This document shows, one piece after another, positions 23,119-32,933 of a stretch of 64,000 nucleotides of DNA. Under the pieces are notes generated by a model. The model was not told where the DNA came from, did not search any database, and worked only from the letters and a program-made list of their open reading frames with translations. The DNA comes from Pyropia yezoensis (lineage: Eukaryota; Rhodophyta; Bangiophyceae; Bangiales; Bangiaceae), in NCBI GenBank assembly GCA_009829735.1, contig CM020619.1, positions 18,109,816-18,173,815 of the forward strand, given 5' to 3'. The position numbers were made by a program, and so were the translations under genes. How positions within the stretch are numbered: position 1 is the first letter of the stretch; each line of letters begins with the position of its first letter.

Positions 23119-23150
23119 TCGATGTATCTTTTTTCTGCAACGGACCATAG
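23119..23150 (-). repeat. Dispersed 32-bp core motif, copy 3
   Basis: Minus-strand copy reading CTATGGTCCGTTGCAG, six A, then GATACATCGAGG. It is close to the plus-strand copies through the core but lacks the CCAAT block at the fixed spacing. A strong hairpin lies just beside it at 23169-23230. Confidence 0.6.
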
Positions 23151-23168
23151 GTAAGCTAGTGTGTCTTC

Positions 23169-23230
23169 TACCGCTAGAGAGGATTCCAGAATCCTCAGGG
23201 GCGGATTCTGGAATCCACTCTAGCTGTAGA
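23169..23230. repeat. Near-perfect 27-bp inverted repeat (hairpin)
   Basis: The arms 23169-23195 and 23204-23230 pair at 25 of 27 positions around an 8-base loop (TCAGGGGC). Their inner part is GGATTCCAGAATCC. It could be the core of a fold-back element or an RNA hairpin. It begins 19 bases from copy 3 of the dispersed core motif. Confidence 0.7.
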
Positions 23231-24343
23231 ATAGGCACTAGATATGTGCGAAAGTGTGACTTGTGTGTTGGATAGCTGTATAAATCCCAGCTCCTTACTG
23301 CAACGGCGGTCCAGCCACCGGCTGGCGCTCCTCAAAGCAGCCGTGCCCCCCACCCACCAGCAGCCTTGCTTGCGGGGGAGGGCCTCCACGAACCCCCCCG
23401 ACACTCAACCCTCGCCATGGCCGACGCGGCACTCTCTGGTGGGCGGGGGGGGGCGCCCCGCGGCGCGGGCGCGGGTGGGCGGGGCGCCGCCGGGCGGACA
23501 CACTCCTCGGCACGTGGCAGCGCTTGTGAGCAGGCCCGCGTCCACGGCAGCGGCGAGCCGCTCCGCCTTGCGCTGCAGCGCCGCGCCATCGAGCGCCGGC
23601 CGTCCGCCGCCGCCGCCGCCGCCGCGGCTACCCAAGTCTGGCACGAGCCAGCCGCCGAAAGCGGGGATAGCCGGCCAAGCCGGCGCCTCCCCGGCCGCCA
23701 TGCGCCCCCGCACTGCTCCAGGGGGGGCGCCGCGACTCGTAGAGCTTGTACGCGGGTGCGCACGCGAAGCACAGGCCGGGGGAAGGGGGAGCTGCGGGGA
23801 GGAGGTGGGGGGGCGGGGAGTCGCAGGGAGAGAGAGTGCCAAGGAGGGGGGTTGACCGACTTGAACAAGAAGGGGGTGGTCTTTTGCCGAGGCTGCCGAG
23901 GCAGATGGAGGAGTTGGCGGGGGGGGGGGCCCAGGAGAAGACGAGGGGAGTCGCAGCCGGGCAGCCGTCAGAGGGGAAAGGGAGAGCGCACAGGCGAGCA
24001 AGGCAGGACAGGTGCAGCTCCAGGCGCGACCCCCCCCAGCACGGAGGGCCCCCCCCCCTCGCCCGGCGCACCACCGACCCACCAGGCGGGGCTCGCCACG
24101 CAGGTGGGGACGCAACACCCCGGCGGCCACGGCGATCGCGCTGCTACGCCGCCCCGGCGCGGGCGGCGCGGGAGGCGTCGCGGCACGCCCTTTTACGTGC
24201 CCAGCCGGGTCGTGCCCCCCCCCCCCAGTCCCGGCGAGGCGGCCGCCCCCCCCCCCCCCCCCCCCCCCCCCGGTCGAGGGGCGGCCAGCGCTCGGCGGCG
24301 ATGGTGGCGGGCCCCCGCCCCCGGGGGTGGTCGACGCCGTCTT

Positions 24344-24759
24344 CGCGTCACGCGCGCGCCAGCAATGGCGGCAGCGCCCCGTTCCACCCCCCCTCCCCCC
24401 GCCCCCCATTCCAGATGGCGCGCGGCGGCGGGGGTTGGGGGGTGGGGAGCCGCCGCCGCCCCGCCCGTGGCGGTGGAGGTGGCCGCCGCCGCCGCCGGGG
24501 AGGCGCGTCCGCCCCGCTCGCGTCACGCGCGGCGCCCCATTCGCGTCACGCCGCGGCGGCGCCCCATTAATGGACTCCGCCTTCGCGTCACGCCGCGGCG
24601 GGTCGCGGGGCCACCGCCGGCCGGGGCCACCGCCGGCGGCGGTGGCCACGGCGCGCCGCGGCCACCGCCGTCGTGGCAGGGGCTGCCGCCCCGGACCGGC
24701 GGGACGCGTCGCGCAGGGGGCGGGACAGCCGTTCGCGTCACGCGGCATTCGTGTCACGC
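24344..24759. promoter_or_regulatory. Cluster of CGCGTCACGC sites
   Basis: The 10-mer CGCGTCACGC occurs exactly at 24344, 24519, 24542, 24584 and 24734, and as CGTGTCACGC at 24750. Most are preceded by TT or TC, giving TTCGCGTCACGC. Two copies are followed by a GCGGCGCCCCAT-like tail. Five exact copies in about 400 bases exceed what composition alone should give. The core mixes an E2F-like TTCGCG with a CRE-like GTCACG; which protein binds is unknown. Confidence 0.4.
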
Positions 24760-25303
24760 GCGCACGGCAGGCGCACGAGCCTTCTCATTGGACCCCACTG
24801 TAGCAGCGTGGGGATCAATTCCGGGCAGCTGTTGGTCCAACGAACAAGAGAGATCAGCAACCCGTCCTTTGGTCTCGCGAGCAAACTGTTTCTGTGTTCT
24901 TGTTCTTGCCCATTCGTCGGGCGGCTGGCCGATCGCACAAATCCGAGAGAACGAGGTCCCGACCCCGGGCAACAGCTTCGCGTGAACCCCGTTTCGCAGG
25001 CACTGCGCGGCGCCCACGCTTTTCACAAGAGCATTTAGGCCCTGGCTGACGTCCATGGCTCGCAGGCCAGCACCCGTGGGGACTGGTGTTTTCTTTCCCA
25101 CCTCGCTGTGCGCTACACTCCCCCCCTCCCCCCCGCCCCCCCCCCCGCCGTTCCCACCCTCCCCCCCGCGCGCGGGCGCGCTGCCTGCACGTGTGCGGGG
25201 GCAGGGGGGGGGACGGTGGCGGCGGCGACCGCAGCCGCGGGCCGGCCGCGCGGCTGGCAGGCGCCACCCGTCCCTGGGGACCCCCCCGCGCGCCCGCCGG
25301 ATG

Positions 25304-25478
25304 CTACGGGGCAGCCGGCGCGGCCTGCGCCCGCGCCGCCGCGCCGGCCAGCTCCCGACCCGTCGCCGCGGCCAGCTCCCTTTTCCGCGCGGCCCTGCCC
25401 GCCGCGCTGCGCGCCTGCTGCAGCTGCAGGATGCGCAGGCGCAGCGCCTCGAGGGAAACCGCCGCCCCCGCCGCCGCC

Positions 25479-25509
<31 letters not shown>

Positions 25510-26905
25510 TCCCTGCCGCCACCGCCGTCGGCGCCGCCGTCATCCCCGCGTCCGACGCGCCCGCCGGGGCGTCCCCGCCCCCCCTCGGCGCGCCGCCTGC
25601 CAGGGCGGCCGCCGCCGCCGCCTCGGCGCCCGTCCTGCCCACCGCCGCCACCGCCACCGCAGCGCCGCCGGCGCCGCCCCCGTCGCCGCCCCCCCTGCCG
25701 CCTCCACCGCTGCCTCCGCCGCCGCCCCCGCCGCAGCCGCCGCCGCCGGCCTGACCGCCCCCGCCGCCGTCCCTGAGCGCGACCAGCCGCGCAAGCTCCG
25801 CCGCGGCGGTGGGCGCTGCCGTCCCCCCCCCGCGGACCCCCCCCGCCACGACAACGCGCGCGGATGGCGGCGGAGGGGGCGCCGCGTCCCAGCCGCGCCG
25901 CGCAGCCTCCGCGGCCGCGTCGGCGGCGGCGGCCACGCGCGCCGGCCGGCAGGCATCGGCGGGGAGGGTGGCCAGGGTGGCCGCGGCGGCGGCCGCCTGC
26001 GACGCGCTGGCGCGGCGGCACCGCGCCTGCCGCTCCCGCCACGCCGCCCGCTTGCGCGCAATCGTTGGCGCCGCCGCCGCCGGGCCACTGCCGGCGGCGG
26101 CGCCAGCGCCGCCGCCCGCGGCCGCCGGGGGTGGCCGCTGGGCAGGTGGCCAGCGGGGCGGCCGCCGGGGGGCGGCCGCCGGCGGGGACGAGACGGAGGC
26201 GGGCGGCGGCGGGGGCGGGGGGCAGCCTCCGACGGCGGGCTCCCTTACCGCAGGGGTGGTAGCCCAGCGGGGCGGCGCCAAGCCCGCCGCCCCGCCGTGG
26301 ACGAGCACCTTTGCGAGGAGGGCGCCGGCAGGGGGCCCCCCCGGGGGTGCCCCCCCGACAGTTGGCGTTGCCGACGCGGGCGGCGCCGCCACCACCGCGG
26401 CCACCGCGCCGCCGAACGGGCCCGCCGCCAGTATAGGTGGCCATGCGGGCCTACCCCCGCCGCTCGAGATGGCGTCCACGGCTGGTGCGGGGAGCGCCTG
26501 CCCCGGGGCGACGCCGGCGCCACCGCTGCCGGGCGGCCACACCTGCCCGTCCTCGGGCGCGCCGTCACCGCCGCTGTCGCCGCCGTCGTCAGCCTCCCCC
26601 GCGCGGGTGGTCAGGCGAGAGGCGGCAGCGGCCATAGCGGCGGTGGTGGTGGCGGCCGCTCGGCGGCCGCACGCCAACGCGGCGGCACCGGCGGTGACCC
26701 AGTCGGTGGGGGCGGCAGCCATGCCAGCCGTGACAGCAGCGTCGGCGGCCATCGTGGCGCTGAGGGAGGCCAGCGCAAGCTGCTCTTCCGCCGTCCAGGC
26801 GGGGCTGGCTGGCACAGGTGGCAGCGGCAGCGGGATTGGCAATGAATAACTGAGGTAGATGTCGAGCTCGGCGGGCAGCACCCGTCGCCGCCCGCGTCGA
26901 GCCAC
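25304..26905 (-). CDS. Ala/Gly/Pro-rich ORF, possible 3' part of the membrane-protein gene
   Basis: A minus-strand frame of 533 codons without an ATG at its head. It overlaps the tail of the membrane-protein frame (26611-27981), so it may be that gene's continuation after an intron or a frame slip near 26900. It starts with ordinary sequence (VLPAELDIYLSYSLPIPLPL), then WTAEEQLALASL and DWVTAGAAALACGRR, faintly SANT/Myb-like in spacing (W, acidic pair, second W, GR). A long Pro/Gly-rich middle follows, and it ends with helical VSLEALRLRILQLQQARSAA. No domain is certain. The opposite strand is also open here, but the helical segments favour the minus strand. Confidence 0.35.
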
Positions 26906-27981
26906 ACCACCGCGGCCACCGCCATGGCTATCCGCACCAGTGGAAGCACGAAGCCGAGGTTGGCGGCCTTAGGCATGCCGTCCAAGGGGAACCGCCTGTG
27001 CACCCGCGACGCGGCCGTGCAGGCTTGAACAATGGAGGCCGCCACACTGAACGCCGCGACCACAGCCAGTGCCGTCGCCTGGGTGTCGGTCAGCATGCCC
27101 GCTCTGGAGTGCCATACCGTCATGGCGGACAGACTAGTGGCGACCGCCGTCATGGCAGACGCCGCCGACGCAATGACAGCGGCCACCGCCGGCCCAGCAA
27201 CGATGGGAACCACAGGACGGTTACTCTTTGCCGCCGCCCTGATGCAAACCACAATGGACGTCATCGCGCTCGAGGCTGCATGAGCGGCTATGAGCGCCAT
27301 GGGCGCCATGATGAAAAACACCTCCGTGCAGACCACCGTAGCCAAATACACTGACGCGCTTGTGTTGGAAGCGCTCGTCGACGCCACGGCTGACGCACGC
27401 AGTGAATTCCCGAGCGCCTCGGTCTTGCCCTCAGCCGTGGCCGTCGCCGCCGCTGCCACCGCCACCAACGCTGCCGCGCAGGTCGTGACGGCAGCCGTTG
27501 CCGCCGTGCGGGTCCACCTCAAGCCTCGGGCAATGAACGTGGCCGTCGATGTGAGCGCAGCCGCCCTCACGGCCCATGTGGCGGTCACCACTGGCGCGGC
27601 CGCCCACACCGTGACAACCACCGTCGCCTCCGCTGCCACCACGGCGGCACCCGCCGCCACCACCCGGGCGGTGCTAGGCACAGCAACCACATTGATGGGT
27701 TGGGCGGCATCGACCGCCGCGACCGCCGCTGCTGCCGCCGCCAATGCCAATGCGTGCACCGCTAGTATGCGCGCACACCGCTCCAGCGAGTCTCGTGCGA
27801 CGCCCCAGCTGACGCCGGTTCGCGGGTCCAACAAAGCGGCGAATATGAACAGATCCCCTCCCAGGACGACAAGCGTCGCGGTCCGCCTTGACGCTCGGGC
27901 ACGAAACGCGACCGCCGACAGCGGTGCGACCAGCCACACGGCCCATGCGGCCGTCGCCGCGGGCACATGCAGTCTCACCAT
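26611..27981 (-). CDS. Multi-pass membrane protein of unknown family
   Basis: From the ATG at 27981 (MVRLHVPAATAAWAVWLVAP) the frame gives about 365 residues with eight to ten hydrophobic segments. Examples are TLVVLGGDLFIFAALL, ILAVHALALAAAAAAVAAV, VYLATVVCTEVFFIMAPMAL, RPVVPIVAGPAVAAVIASAA and NLGFVLPLVRIAMAVAAVVW. Short polar loops with Arg and Lys separate them. The last 90 codons of this frame (after about 26890) turn Pro/Arg-rich and are probably not real. The overlapping frame to 25304 may be the true continuation. An integral membrane protein is well supported by hydrophobicity; transporter or receptor function cannot be told. The antisense frame (27290-28582) is read as a shadow. Confidence 0.55.
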   Translation of the reverse strand: MVRLHVPAATAAWAVWLVAPLSAVAFRARASRRTATLVVLGGDLFIFAALLDPRTGVSWGVARDSLERCARILAVHALALAAAAAAVAAVDAAQPINVVAVPSTARVVAAGAAVVAAEATVVVTVWAAAPVVTATWAVRAAALTSTATFIARGLRWTRTAATAAVTTCAAALVAVAAAATATAEGKTEALGNSLRASAVASTSASNTSASVYLATVVCTEVFFIMAPMALIAAHAASSAMTSIVVCIRAAAKSNRPVVPIVAGPAVAAVIASAASAMTAVATSLSAMTVWHSRAGMLTDTQATALAVVAAFSVAASIVQACTAASRVHRRFPLDGMPKAANLGFVLPLVRIAMAVAAVVWLDAGGDGCCPPSSTSTSVIHCQSRCRCHLCQPAPPGRRKSSLRWPPSAPRWPPTLLSRLAWLPPPPTGSPPVPPRWRAAAERPPPPPPLWPLPPLA

Positions 27982-28567
27982 GTGGGCCACCACCACCGCC
28001 GTCGCCGCGGCCGCCGTCTACGGCGGCGCCGCCGCCGTACGGCGGGGGACGCCGGGCGGGGCGGCACCACGCAGCCGTGGGCCGAGGGAAGCGCCCCCCA
28101 CCGCCGCCGTCGTCCGTCCCGCTCCCGCCTGGCGGGTCTGCGCGGAACCGCCCACGGGCGTCGGGGGGGAGGGGGTCGATGCGGGGACGCCGCCAACGGC
28201 CCGCAGCCGACGGGCGGGGCGGTTCCACGGGAGCGCGCCGACGGGAGTGCCCGCGTTGATACAGCGACGGGCAGCATGGGGGGTGGGGCGGGCGGGGGCG
28301 AGGGCGAAGGCCACCGCAGCAGACGGAGGGGGCGGCGGCGCGCGCCTCCCGACGCGGGTGGGGTACCCCGCGGAGCGGCAGCGCGCGCCGCGGTACCCCA
28401 CGGGGCCTCCGCCGCGGCGGCAGCGACGTTGTGCGCCTCGCCATTGTGGGCGGGGTGGCCGCGCCAGCATGCTCCGGGGCATCATCCACTTGCACGGGCG
28501 TCACTCGGGGTCCGCCACACTCCCGCTTCACGCACAAAGAAACCCCTCGAATGGCTCGGCACAGTCG
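27982..28567. other. Intergenic GC-rich spacer
   Basis: No supported gene. Near 28357-28400 an imperfect inverted repeat of GTGGGGTACC and GGTACCCCAC brackets about 20 bases. This is the 5' side of the membrane-protein gene on the minus strand. Confidence 0.3.
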
Positions 28568-29026
28568 GGCCATATATTGTAGTTATCCGAATTTTGTCCC
28601 ATGTGGACAAGAGCAAGAGCAAGTGTACAAGAGCAAGGGCCAATCGCATGCTCGCAGCAGAGCGCTGTCCAATGGCGTGCTGCAACAAGTCTGTCGGAAG
28701 AACCTGATGATTGACTATGGCCACAACTGCTCTCGCAACGAACGCTGGTTGGTCAAAACACTCATGTTTTTTCATCGGATCTCGCCGGTTGGCCCTTAAT
28801 CTCAGGTCATCTCTGTCAAGAACAGTCCGAAGCGCCCAGCCGGTGCCCTCGAAGTGGTCAGAATTCTCGAAAGAACCCCCGATCACACTGTTCGTACAAC
28901 AACGGACCCTCATGCAGAGCAGTCATTGGCCAAAGAGGCAGCATCTGAGTCATATCATTGGTCAAACACAGTTTGCTCTTGCTCTTGTCCACATGGGACA
29001 AAATTGGGAGAACTGCAATAGTGGCC
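28568..29026. mobile_element. MITE with about 50-bp terminal inverted repeats
   Basis: The ends are inverted copies of each other. Both contain AATTTTGTCCCATGTGGACA followed by AGAGCAAGAGCAA, and the pairing extends outward through TATTG(T/C)AGTT to GGCC with three mismatches and a 1-2 base gap. The element is about 459 bp and encodes nothing, as expected for a non-autonomous DNA transposon. I could not find a clear target-site duplication. It lies 32 bp from the fold-back repeat at 29058. Confidence 0.75.
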
Positions 29027-29057
29027 GATAGTTGACATGATCACGACACGAGCACGT

Positions 29058-29196
29058 CCACTTTTTACGGGACGCACTACTGTGCTTCCCGTAAAAAATG
29101 GATGTTGACGGTACGTGAAGGAGCCGATCCATTGGTCCAGACAGCGATTTTCATCACCTTCACGTACCGTCAACATCCATTTTTTACAGGAAGCAC
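29058..29196. repeat. Nested fold-back: three alternating copies of one arm
   Basis: Bases 29082-29121 and 29157-29196 are 40-bp inverted copies with a single mismatch around a 35-base loop. The outer 20 bases of the left arm (GTGCTTCCCGTAAAAAATGG) also pair with an inverted copy at 29058-29077 across a 4-base loop, with two mismatches. So one arm can pair with either of two partners. This is probably a small fold-back transposon, or a second insertion of one. Confidence 0.75.
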
Positions 29197-29281
29197 TATA
29201 TACGAGAAGCACGATATGGCCTGAGGGGCTGGAAACGGGGCGCATCCAGGCCGCACTCGACCCTCGGCACGGTTCATACAG

Positions 29282-29289
29282 GTCATGAC
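29282..29289. repeat. hAT target-site duplication, left
   Basis: GTCATGAC, exactly repeated at 32926-32933 on the other side of the hAT element. Eight bases is the hAT superfamily length. The site is itself palindromic. Confidence 0.85.
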
Positions 29290-32200
29290 CAGGGTTGCGA
29301 GATTCAACCAAATATCTGAGAAGGTCTTGCCTTCAACGTAAATTCAAGTAAGCGTTAACGTTGAATTATATTGAATACTTATCAGGAGTCCTCACCATTG
29401 TGTCACAGTGTCATGACACCGACACAGAGACGGTGTCCGTCAGACTTTTGAAAACATGCTCGCGCCAACCGTGTCAAGGCCCGCGTAGCCGCGCCACTTT
29501 GGCCGCGCGCCGAGCCCCGCCCTGCACCTGAGACGCTGCAGGTGGCGGGAGGAGGTGCTGTCTGAGCTGCCTAACAGCAGCCTACCAACCGGCACGTGTG
29601 TGCACCACGCCGACCGACGTCACAGAGAGCGCGCCGCCACACACACAGGCACGCGCCCTTGTGCACCATCCCCCCCCGCATCCCCCCCCCCCGCCACCCT
29701 CCTTCCCGTCTGGGCACTCTCCACCACTACTATCATCATGTCTGACCCCGCGAGAGACTTCACCACTGTGTGCTCGGACCCCAAGCGTGCTGTCTGTAAC
29801 TTTTGTGAGAAGGAGCTGTCGGCCAATGTGACGTACCTGAAGCGACACATCGCCTCGAGAGCCTGCAGGGCGCCCGATGACGTCAAGAGGAAGATGGCCG
29901 ACCGTCTCCTGTCCGAGCAGCACAAGGTGTCCGTCAGCACCGACCGCCTGCAGCGGCTGAAGCGGAAGCTGGACGAGACGGCGGTTGTCAATGAAGCCCC
30001 CCAGGGAGACCGACCGTCGCCAGGCGTCGCGATTGGCCAGAGGTCTGTTGACGGCTACGTGCACGTGATGTCGGAGCAGGAGCGTGACACGGCTGACGAG
30101 CTGTTTGCCAGGTGGGTCTACAGGGAAGCGCTGCCGTTCCGCGTGTCTGAGAGTGCCAACTTGCAGGCATTAGTGCGCAAGCTCAACTCGGCGTACAAGC
30201 TGCCCTCCAAGCACTCCATGGCCAACCGACTTCTCAAGGACGCGTTTGCAGCCCAGGCCGCGGTGGTGGAACCTGTTGTGCGGTAGAGCAAGCTCCAAGG
30301 CAACGTGGTGATCAGCGGCGACCAGTGCACAGATGCCAACATGAACAGCTACAACAACGTCGTCCTCTTTACCCCGTTCCCAACCTACATGGAGACGGCG
30401 GTGTGGGCGGAGGAGAGGCACACGGCAGACAACACGGCGGCGTTCTAAATCAAGCGCATCGAGGAGCTGGGCAACGTCTTTGCCTTTGTCTCTGACACAG
30501 AGATCAAGATGCAGGCTGTGTGGATTCACTGCAGCACAAGTAACCATGGCTGGTGGTGTTACCCTGCTTAAGTCACGCCCTCGACTAACTTCTGGCCGAC
30601 TTGTCTAAGTACGCGCTGTTGGCCAAGGGCCTAAGCTTTTGCAACAATATGACGCAGTATTGGCGGCACCACTCGACGCCCAAGCAGATCTTAGAGCGGT
30701 GTCAGACGGCGGAGTACGGGGCGGTGCGGCAGCTGGAGCGGCCGGGAGCGACGCGCTGGAAGTCTCAAGTCACGGCCGCCGAGTGCTTGTCCAAGACCTG
30801 GGCCGCGATGGAGAAGGCGGTCGTGGACACGAGCTTCCGGTCCCTGTGCCTGCGGTCGCCGTCGGCGACGCAGCGAAAGTCGGCAGCGGAGACAGCGGCC
30901 CAGGTCAAGGAGGAGAACAACTGGGACGCGGTGGCGCTGGTCGTTGGGCTGCTCAAGCCGGTGGCCAAGGCCCTTGACGTTGGCCAGCGGGACACCGGGG
31001 GTCTCGGGCTGGTCATGCGCTCCTTCTTCTTAATGGAAGAGCACTTTGCCTCCTTCAAGTTCCTCGCGACGGAGGTGGGCAGGAAGCTGAGGACCCACTG
31101 CCTATCCTGCCAGTCGAGTCGGCGGAGGTACCTGCTGCGCCCGTTGCATACGCTGGCCTACCTGCTGGACCCCCGCTTCTCCCGCGCCGCGGGCCAGCCG
31201 TCGGGCGTAGAGATCGGCGCTGCGATTGACCTTCTCAAGATGTTGGCCAAGGCGCACGACACGAGCGACGCGCTGACCGCGGCCAACGAGATGGACGAGT
31301 CCAAGCTGGCGGCCGACTACCCCTGCCCGACCACGGCCGACATCATGAGCGAGTACACCGACTTCCGCTCGCGGACGGGCGGTACAATTTTGATGGAGTC
31401 CACGTGGGAGGAGGGCACCGTGCGCAACCCGCTGAGCTGGTGGCAAGCGTGGGCAACTCACCTACCGGCCCTGCTCCGCATCGCGCAGAAGGTCATGAAG
31501 CTGCCATTGTCGTTTTCTGCCGGAGAGCGCTCCTTTTCTAACGCCGCCCACATACAGAGCAAGCTGCGCACTCGACTGACGCACGAGCGCCTGCACCAGC
31601 TGCTGTGTGTGTACTTCAACTCACGCTCCCTCGCCCATCTACCTGTTGGGTTGGGGTTTCGCCAGTTGGACACGGCAGTGTCGAGTGACGGCGATGAGGA
31701 GGAGGCAGATGACACTGACGCAGTTGGAATTGACGATGACGGCGGGCTGGACTTGCTAGCCGCGGCGGCGGCGCTGGAGACAATTGTTGAAGAGGGCATG
31801 CAATAAATCTTGCCTGCGCGGCCACTAAAGATGGTAACAAACGGGCTTAAATTTCATTGTTTTTGTTGGTGCCGGTCGGAACGGATGGAGGACGGGCTCG
31901 AGGCTTTTCTGGGCTCTGTGGACACAGGAGCAGCCTGCATGGCGAGCATCAAGCTCACCAGGCAAAGTGCTCATGAGAAGGCACCAAGAGAAGAGAACGA
32001 GGACAGTAAACGGTATACACACGCGCGCAGCATGTGCCCAGCGTGCACATACGGGCTGCTGAGGGAAAGGAAGCTGGTGCACCCCGTCGCCCCCCTCTTC
32101 TCTCAGGCAAACAATACAACGGCGTACACTCACCGAGTGCTGCAAAAGCTCCCTGCAGCTGATACAAGAAAAGGGGAGCACTCATTGCCTCCGTTGCTCT

Positions 32201-32925
32201 GTCCACTCTCCCTCCCCCCCCTCTCATTATGCGAGTACTCTAACCGAATCCTGCTCGTGCGTGTCGCCGACAGCATGCTCTGGAGCGACCACTACACCAG
32301 CAACCTTGCGTAGGTCCTTGATGAAAAGATGGTCAAGGCAAAGCCGTGGGCGCCCCAAGAAGCACATCAACAGCACCAGCATGAAGGCGGCAAGAAGCCC
32401 GTCAGGTCGACCGTAGCGAGCGGCTGCGTCGTGGAGTCGTCTGTAGGCGCACAAGTAGTTGCTCAGGTACAGCTTCTCTAATAGAGTCGGATGGGCACAG
32501 GAGGGGGAAGGGGGAGTAAAAGAGTGGGCACGGACGTCGGCGTGAGGCGGGCAAATGAAGAAGACCACAGGGAAGGCGAAGGAGCCGAAAGCGGAGCATC
32601 CTTAGTAGGAGCATAACACGACCTCGGACAACAGAAAGGGCAAGCGCGAGGGGAGGAGGGCGCGTCAGAAAGCATGGGACGAAGCCGTGCTGTCGGACTG
32701 CGCGGCGCGGTCGCGGTCGATGGGGTGACGCGTCGTGACCTTCGCTTGCAAGCAAACGGTTACCGTGGCGCGAGGCTTCTGGACGGCCGTAGTCAATCGG
32801 TTAAGTTCGGCATATAAATACATAGGGAGATGTTGAATTCAACCTACCGCCTGTCTCAGATCGTTGCCTTCAACGTAAATATTTGATTGAATTTGGTGTG
32901 GTTGCAGGCAAGGGTCGCTACCCTG
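29290..32925 (+). mobile_element. hAT-superfamily DNA transposon, decayed
   Basis: The left end starts CAGGGTTGCGAGATTC and the right end, read inward on the minus strand, starts CAGGGTAGCGACCCTT. These are typical hAT terminal repeats, matching at 10 of the first 11 bases. Perfect 8-bp target duplications flank them. A subterminal word TTGCCTTCAACGTAAAT occurs in the same direction near both ends (about 29327 and 32864). Inside is one transposase gene with stops and a frame change. The intact ends and duplication suggest a not very ancient insertion that could still be mobilised in trans. Confidence 0.9.
29738..31806 (+). pseudogene. hAT transposase, inactivated
   Basis: From the ATG at 29738 the product opens with a BED-type zinc finger: CNFCEKEL, then a His-x4-Cys-like pair in RHIASRAC (residues about 20-50). 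The catalytic region follows, with VVISGDQCTDANMNSYNN in the position of the first acidic residue and FAFVSDTE in that of the second. The C-terminal half is intact and ends in the hAT dimerisation domain (LSWWQAWATHLPALLRIA, then LPLSFSAGERSFSNA and RTRLTHERLHQLL). In-frame stops lie at 30284 and 30446, and the frame changes between about 30510 and 30600. The final TAA (31804-31806) overlaps an AATAAA signal at 31802-31807. Full-length members have about 650-700 residues, as here. Confidence 0.9.
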
Positions 32926-32933
32926 GTCATGAC
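32926..32933. repeat. hAT target-site duplication, right
   Basis: GTCATGAC, the exact match of 29282-29289. Confidence 0.85.

Larger units (their letters stand above)
21835..25303. other. Intergenic, regulatory-looking repeats, no supported gene
   Basis: About 3.5 kb. Frames from 23366 to 24985 are open on both strands but neither gives recognisable protein. The stretch holds a TATA-bearing inverted repeat (22767-22801), a core-motif copy (23119-23150), a near-perfect hairpin (23169-23230) and a cluster of CGCGTCACGC sites (24344-24759), annotated separately. Confidence 0.4.
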
